Notes under the pieces: generated by a model
Told to the model about the DNA's origin: nothing
Databases searched by the model: none
Seen by the model: only the letters and a program-made list of their open reading frames with translations
Assembly (NCBI GenBank): GCA_016283075.1
Contig: JAEEMF010000085.1
Location: forward strand, 1 to 45,109
DNA: 45,109 bases
Direction: 5' to 3'
DNA from: Bacilli bacterium
GTDB lineage: Bacteria; Bacillota_I; Bacilli_A; RF39; UBA660
Part shown: piece after piece, positions 40,964 to 45,109 of the stretch
Layout: each line of letters opens with the position of its first letter
Numbering within the stretch: the stretch's first letter is position 1
Program-made: the position numbers and the translations under genes

Positions 40964-42314
40964 ATAATGCTTGAAATATAAAACTTATTATAAATAATAA
41001 ACTAAATATATATATTATAGGTGATATTTTCTTGGCATTGCCAGTAAAGATATTAACTATAACATAACTTATAAAACCAAACTGAATACCAGTAGTAATT
41101 GAATAACTAAAAGGCATCATTATAATTATAAAGAATGCTGGTACACTACATGCTACATCTTTCCAGTTAATAGAACCTACATTTTCTATCATAGATACAC
41201 CTATTACAATAAGTACTGGTGCAACTGCTGCCATAGGAACGCAGCCTATTACCGGAGATAGTAGTAGTGATAAACCAAAGAATAATGCTATAAAGACACT
41301 TGTTAAACCAGTTCTTCCTCCTGCTTCTATACCTGCTGAGCTTTCAGCATATGTAGTAACATTACTAGAACCTAGTAGTGATCCTGCAAGTGATCCTACT
41401 GCATCAGCAAATAAAGCTTTTTCTAAATTAGGAGGCATATTGCCTTCACTATCGAGTTTAAAGATACCTGCTTTTTTACCAGTACCAATAAATACCCCTA
41501 TCGTATCAAATAAATCGGATATTGCTAAAGTAAAAATAGTCATTACTGCTATAAGTATTCCAGCTTTAGCAGTAAATAATCCCGCAAAATCTAGTTTTAA
41601 GAAAGTACTTGATATACTAGGAAGTACTGTATAATTAGAAAAATCAGGAATTTTTGTTACTCCCATAGGAATACCTATTAATGTAGTAAGAATAATTGTT
41701 ATAAGATATGCTCCTTTAACTTTTTTAGTAAGAAGAATAATTACTATAACAAGTCCTATTAAAGCAAGTATTGTACTTGCACTATTAAAATTAGCTAGTT
41801 GTGGTACTACTCCTATAGCAAATCCATTTTCTAACTTATCTGCGCTAAATGAAATAATACCTGCATTTATTAAACCTATATAAGTTATAAATAAACCTAT
41901 TCCTACTGTTATAGCTTCTTGTAAAAATACTGGTATTGCTTTTATAATCTTTTTTCTTAAACTTGTAACAGTAATTAGTACATTTATAAAAGCACAAATA
42001 AACACCATTGCAAGAGCCTCTTGCCAAGTAAAACCTAGAGAACCACATATTGTATAGCTAAATAAACTTGCTATACCAATACCAGCACTTTGAGCATATG
42101 GTACATTAGCAAATATACCTAAAAATAAAGTACCTATTATACTTGTAAGTATAGTTGCACCATATACTGCTTCATATGGCATTCCTGTTAAAGATAGTAC
42201 TTGTGGATTTACAAAGATAATGTATGACATAGTCATAAATGTAGTAAGTCCTGCTATAAACTCTGTTGATACTTTAGTACCATTTTCTTTTAATTTAAAA
42301 AATTTGTTTAACAT
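40962..42314 (-). CDS. NCS2/AzgA-type purine (adenine/guanine/hypoxanthine) permease
   Basis: 450 residues with about 12-14 membrane segments. The N-terminus FFKLKENGTKVSTEFIAGLT plus TFMTMSYIIFVNPQVLS is diagnostic of the AzgA-like branch. Further motifs are ISDLFDTIGVFIGTG and TTYAESSAGIEAGGRTG, near the substrate site. It imports purine bases by proton symport. AGGTGATT precedes the ATG. It follows a 37-residue membrane-peptide ORF by 12 nt. No purine riboswitch was seen upstream. Confidence 0.92.
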   Translation of the reverse strand: MLNKFFKLKENGTKVSTEFIAGLTTFMTMSYIIFVNPQVLSLTGMPYEAVYGATILTSIIGTLFLGIFANVPYAQSAGIGIASLFSYTICGSLGFTWQEALAMVFICAFINVLITVTSLRKKIIKAIPVFLQEAITVGIGLFITYIGLINAGIISFSADKLENGFAIGVVPQLANFNSASTILALIGLVIVIILLTKKVKGAYLITIILTTLIGIPMGVTKIPDFSNYTVLPSISSTFLKLDFAGLFTAKAGILIAVMTIFTLAISDLFDTIGVFIGTGKKAGIFKLDSEGNMPPNLEKALFADAVGSLAGSLLGSSNVTTYAESSAGIEAGGRTGLTSVFIALFFGLSLLLSPVIGCVPMAAVAPVLIVIGVSMIENVGSINWKDVACSVPAFFIIIMMPFSYSITTGIQFGFISYVIVNIFTGNAKKISPIIYIFSLLFIISFIFQAL

Positions 42315-42326
42315 ATAATCACCTAG

Positions 42327-42440
42327 TTAAAATATAATTGTAAGAATTGTTATAAGTGCAATATTTACTAGTATAGAAATAATTGCAATTATATTAAATA
42401 TATTAAAATTATCTTTTTCTTCTACCTTTTTTTCTTCCAT
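42327..42440 (-). CDS. 37-residue single-helix membrane peptide
   Basis: MEEKKVEEKDNFNIFNIIAI followed by a hydrophobic helix (to TILTIIF). An acidic-basic cytoplasmic head and a membrane tail are predicted. AGGTG precedes the ATG. It lies between the propeller-like gene (7 nt) and the AzgA permease (12 nt), fitting an operon. Too short for the ORF track. It could be an accessory subunit of the permease, as with other small transporter partners, but this is inference. Confidence 0.6.
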   Translation of the reverse strand: MEEKKVEEKDNFNIFNIIAIISILVNIALITILTIIF

Positions 42441-42447
42441 AATACAC

Positions 42448-43428
42448 CTACTTAGTTTTATATTTTAAAATACTAAATCCTTTCCCTGTAAGAACTATAT
42501 TATTATCGAATAAATCAATATTTTTATAAATACCACTAAATATATTTTTTACAGAGTATTTTCCTTTAGTATCAAAAACAATTAAAATACTTCTTTTTTT
42601 ATCATTAGCAAGTACATATAAATATTTACCATCACTTTCAATATCCGTAAATAAATAACTACTTAGTTCCATATCACTAGTAAAGTCTTTCTTTAAAGAT
42701 ACTTTACCTTCTAAAGAAGTAGATATTAGTTGTGGAGGGTCTATTTCATTTATTAAATATAATTTATTATTTAAATATGTCATCTTAGTATATTTATAAT
42801 TATATGAATCTATATCACTATAAATATATATTTCATTATATTTATCATCAAATGAAGTAATACCAAGTCCATCACTTGTTAAAGCTCCATCATAATGTAT
42901 GTTATTTTCTAAATTAAGATAAATTTTATTATCAATATTTATAAAGTCATATATCATATTACCACTAAATGGATATGTTTCTATAACTTCTAAATCTTTA
43001 TCATACTTAGTAATATTATTACTACTAATTAAATAGATATAGTTTTTATATTTAAGTAGTTTTCCATCTAAATCTATTTCTTTACTAATAAGTAGTTTTC
43101 CATTTAAATCATATTTATTTAAATAATACTGTTTATCATTTAAAACAGTAAATATATAACTATCACTTTCTTTTATAGCATCAGTAATAATCATATTATA
43201 GAAAGTGTTTTTTAATAAAGCACTACCTTCTTTATCATATTCTTCTATAAAACTATCTTTATCATTTTTACTTATAAAAATATAGTTATCTTCTTCGAAT
43301 ACTTTTATATATTCATTATCACTTTTAATATTATTAACAACTTCTGTTTTAACATTTATTCCTTTAAAGATATAGATAAATACTCCTAAAAGAATAATTA
43401 GTATTAATAAGGTTATTTTATTTTTCAT
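42448..43428 (-). CDS. Membrane-anchored protein with beta-propeller-like repeats
   Basis: 326 residues. One N-terminal helix (about 5-22), then an outside domain of repeating short strands rich in Tyr, Asn and Asp with D-x-x-G turns (such as NKYDLNGKLLISKEIDLDGK and NIDNKIYLNLENN), which suggests a beta-propeller. No specific family or ligand is evident. The track start is replaced by ATG 43428, after AGGATTG. It carries an extended -10 promoter and heads the unit with the 37-residue peptide and AzgA. Confidence 0.65.
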   Translation of the reverse strand: MKNKITLLILIILLGVFIYIFKGINVKTEVVNNIKSDNEYIKVFEEDNYIFISKNDKDSFIEEYDKEGSALLKNTFYNMIITDAIKESDSYIFTVLNDKQYYLNKYDLNGKLLISKEIDLDGKLLKYKNYIYLISSNNITKYDKDLEVIETYPFSGNMIYDFINIDNKIYLNLENNIHYDGALTSDGLGITSFDDKYNEIYIYSDIDSYNYKYTKMTYLNNKLYLINEIDPPQLISTSLEGKVSLKKDFTSDMELSSYLFTDIESDGKYLYVLANDKKRSILIVFDTKGKYSVKNIFSGIYKNIDLFDNNIVLTGKGFSILKYKTK

Positions 43429-43450
43429 AACAATCCTACTCTCTAAACTT

Positions 43451-43459
43451 ATTATAACA
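43451..43459 (-). promoter_or_regulatory. Extended -10 promoter (TGTTATAAT) of the propeller-peptide-AzgA unit
   Basis: Exact TGTTATAAT, 23 nt before ATG 43428, directly after the ttcA terminator T-run. Confidence 0.6.
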
Positions 43460-43462
43460 TAC

Positions 43463-43489
43463 AAAAAAGGAAATATTACTATTTCCTTT
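43463..43489 (-). terminator. Terminator of ttcA
   Basis: AAAGGAAAT/ATTTCCTTT stem, short loop, then TTTG; contains the stop codon. Confidence 0.85.
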
Positions 43490-44309
43490 CATCATATTCA
43501 TCTAAAAATGAATGTTCTACTCCATCCTTATGCCATCCTAGTATACAGTTCATATTAACATTGGTAAGTGCTGTAAATATATGATGGTCTACATCTGGAT
43601 TAGTTTTACGTAAGTTTTCTATTAAAGTTTTCATTTCTTTTCTTTTACTTAAAGATTCATCATGACTACTTTTCTCAGTAAAACGACACGCACAGTTTAT
43701 AAAAGTTAAATTATTATATTTTCTCCAAGAAATAATATCTTTTTCTTTAACAAGAATTAATGGTCTAATTAAATCAATTCCTTCAAAGTTATCTGAGTGT
43801 AATTTTGGCATCATTGTTTTAACTTCTGCGCCGTAGAACATAGATAGAAGTGTTGTTTCAATAACATCATCAAAATGATGACCAAGTGCTATTTTATTAC
43901 ATCCTAGTTCTTTAGCTTTAGCATATAAATGACCCCTACGCATTCTAGCACATAAATAACAAGGACTCTTAGATTCATCAAGTGATACTACTTCAAATAT
44001 ATTACTTTCAAATATCTCTATAGGAATATTAAGTATTTTAGCATTTTCTTCAATCATTTTTCTATTTAAAGAGTTATATCCAGGATCCATTACTACATAA
44101 TGTGCTTTAAATTTAAACTTACCATGTTTAATAAGTTCTTCTATACACTTAGCAAGTAAAAATGAATCTTTACCACCGGAAATACATACCATAACATTAT
44201 CATTTTCTTTAATAAGTTCATAATCACTTACAGCTTTAACAAATCTAGACCATATATCTTTACGATATTTAGTTATGATACTTCTTTCTATTTCCTTGTA
44301 TCTTTCCAT
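43479..44309 (-). CDS. ttcA: TtcA-like tRNA thiolation PP-loop ATPase
   Basis: 276 residues. Adenylating PP-loop CISGGKDSFLLAK (about 44-56). A Cys pair, SPCYLCARMRRGHLYAKA, and a later NCACRF Cys fit a TtcA-type enzyme that holds an Fe-S cluster and makes 2-thiocytidine at tRNA position 32. GHHFDDVIETTLLSMFYG is conserved in TtcA/TilS/Ncs6 relatives. GAGGTGAT precedes the ATG. It is most like TtcA, though a Ncs6-like sulfurtransferase cannot be wholly excluded. Confidence 0.85.
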   Translation of the reverse strand: MERYKEIERSIITKYRKDIWSRFVKAVSDYELIKENDNVMVCISGGKDSFLLAKCIEELIKHGKFKFKAHYVVMDPGYNSLNRKMIEENAKILNIPIEIFESNIFEVVSLDESKSPCYLCARMRRGHLYAKAKELGCNKIALGHHFDDVIETTLLSMFYGAEVKTMMPKLHSDNFEGIDLIRPLILVKEKDIISWRKYNNLTFINCACRFTEKSSHDESLSKRKEMKTLIENLRKTNPDVDHHIFTALTNVNMNCILGWHKDGVEHSFLDEYDERK

Positions 44310-44351
44310 AGTATCACCTCACTAACCGAAAGTATTTTATCATATATAAAA

Positions 44352-44378
44352 GGAAAAATCTAACAAAAGTTAGATTTT
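44352..44378 (-). terminator. Terminator of the 131-residue membrane protein gene
   Basis: AAAATCTAAC/GTTAGATTTT 10-bp stem with a short loop and T-rich tail; overlaps the stop codon. Confidence 0.75.
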
Positions 44379-44765
44379 ATTTATCTTCATCGAAATAGCA
44401 CCAGATGCTAAATTTCCAATAATAATTATTGGAAGAGATACTGCGTTATATGCAAGAAGTACTGGCAATACAAATTTATTATTTATTTCAAGTATTGCTA
44501 AATCAATAAACCATACCATCATTAATACTATAAAGTATAAAAATAAGGAGTCTAGCATAGCAAATACATATTGATAATATTTTTTAAACTTAAAGAATAT
44601 ATCTATAATAAGGATAAATAATATATAAAGTGCTACAACTATAATAAATGGTATAGGAAGTTTATTACACTGATTTAAATAAACCATATAAAGCATAATA
44701 ATACTTGCTAAACCTTTTACTAAAGCACTAACTAAAATTTTACTATTTAACTCTATTTTTTTCAT
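44370..44765 (-). CDS. Four-helix small membrane protein, unknown
   Basis: 131 residues, about 13-27, 36-54, 66-90 and 97-117 hydrophobic. The ends are basic, so both termini are probably inside. No family recognised. AGGTAAT precedes the ATG; an extended -10 lies upstream. Single gene. Confidence 0.6.
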   Translation of the reverse strand: MKKIELNSKILVSALVKGLASIIMLYMVYLNQCNKLPIPFIIVVALYILFILIIDIFFKFKKYYQYVFAMLDSLFLYFIVLMMVWFIDLAILEINNKFVLPVLLAYNAVSLPIIIIGNLASGAISMKINKI

Positions 44766-44788
44766 ATCATTACCTCTAATCTAAAACA

Positions 44789-44797
44789 ATTATATCA
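44789..44797 (-). promoter_or_regulatory. Extended -10 promoter (TGATATAAT) of the 131-residue gene
   Basis: TGATATAAT on the minus strand, 23 nt before the ATG. Confidence 0.55.
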
Positions 44798-44810
44798 TAG
44801 AAAATTAAAA

Positions 44811-44838
44811 TTGACATTTATAAAGTTAATAGTATAAT
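44811..44838 (+). promoter_or_regulatory. Consensus promoter of the terminal plus-strand gene
   Basis: TTGACA, 16-nt spacer, TATAAT: both hexamers are perfect consensus, unlike the extended -10 type common here. Confidence 0.8.
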
Positions 44839-44859
44839 AAATCAAAACATGGGGGACTT

Positions 44860-45109
44860 ATGATGACAAAAAGTAAGAAATTAAAATTTTATAGTGGAAT
44901 AGCATTATTTATTGCAACACTTGGTATGGCTACTATTGCTAAAACAGGTTATGAAGTAATAAATGAAGATCCAGTAGTAACTAGTTTTGATGAATTAGAA
45001 TTTCCTAAAGAAGAAAGTTTATATAAAAATATGAAACCATCATGTAAGATGGTAGAGTTTAATAAACCAGTAACTACACATGAAAATACTTTCAATAAAG
45101 GAGATTATG
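44860..45109 (+). CDS. Exported or membrane-anchored protein, N-terminal part only
   Basis: Open from ATG 44860 (or ATG 44863) to the window end, 83 codons. The start, MMTKSKKLKFYSGIALFIAT, is a basic head with a hydrophobic helix, then LGMATIAKTGYEVI. The following region is polar and continues outside. GGGGGA precedes the ATG and a perfect-consensus promoter lies 22 nt upstream. Not recognised; too short for the ORF track because it is cut by the edge. Confidence 0.7.
   Translation, partial: MMTKSKKLKFYSGIALFIATLGMATIAKTGYEVINEDPVVTSFDELEFPKEESLYKNMKPSCKMVEFNKPVTTHENTFNKGDY

Overview
The window is AT-rich, densely packed DNA from a low-GC Gram-positive bacterium (Bacillota). It reads with the standard code: TGA is used as a stop and Trp is TGG. 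The cell has peptidoglycan (membrane-anchored MurF, Ddl, DacA, PgeF, UppS) and an oxygen-sensitive class III ribonucleotide reductase (NrdD/NrdG), so an anaerobe is likely. An uncultured gut lineage of the Bacilli/RF39 or Mollicutes-related type is plausible, but that is inference and not shown. Nearly all genes lie on the minus strand. Intergenic gaps are short, Shine-Dalgarno sites are mostly AGGTGA or GGAGG, many promoters are extended -10 elements (TGNTATAAT) without a clear -35, and many terminator hairpins begin inside the stop codon of the gene they end.

Layout. 1-1.3 kb: the last codons and right end of an IS3-family element abut a gene for an HELEH-motif protein, followed by tRNA-Arg(CCT). 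1.3-7.5 kb: a P-loop protein, the operon uppS-cdsA-rseP-ABC ATPase-ABC permease, then rpsP-khpA. 7.5-10.3 kb: two paralogous exported proteins flank gmk and a hotdog thioesterase, then tRNA-Arg(TCT). 10.3-16.8 kb: one operon, priA-fmt-orf-orf-ruvA-ruvB-orf, read from a promoter that carries a LexA-like box. 16.9-18.5 kb (plus strand): a membrane-anchored VanY-like protein that has lost its metal ligands, and a small paralogue of its stalk. 18.5-21.0 kb: a complete DpnII-type (GATC) restriction-modification system. 21.1-24.2 kb: dacA and two genes of unknown role. 24.2-25.4 kb: a RhuM-Fic/Doc fusion behind a LexA-like promoter and a structured, terminator-ended leader RNA. 25.4-27.9 kb: ffh and a membrane protein. 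27.9-28.25 kb: a 27-residue hydrophobic peptide with a convergent antisense promoter, resembling a type I toxin-antitoxin locus. 28.25-34.9 kb: alpha/beta hydrolase-murF-ddl, pgeF with an unknown partner, galE. 35.0-39.2 kb: nrdD-nrdG-dut, a divergent Crp/Fnr regulator, and a third gene with a LexA-like promoter. 39.3-45.1 kb: GNAT, a transglutaminase-like protein, an AzgA-type purine permease with an overlooked 37-residue membrane peptide gene, a propeller-like exported protein, ttcA, a membrane protein, and the start of a plus-strand exported protein.

Working together: the envelope genes form several independent units around lipid carrier, D-Ala-D-Ala synthesis and trimming. NrdDG and Dut supply dNTPs under a probable redox or Crp/Fnr-type switch. 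Three promoters share one geometry (-35, a 17-nt spacer holding a GAACAAATG-type box, -10) and suggest a local SOS regulon of replication restart and Holliday-junction genes, an unknown 113-residue protein, and the RhuM-Fic/leader-RNA module. The most promising candidates for something undescribed are that RNA-RhuM-Doc module and the small hydrophobic-peptide locus at 28 kb.
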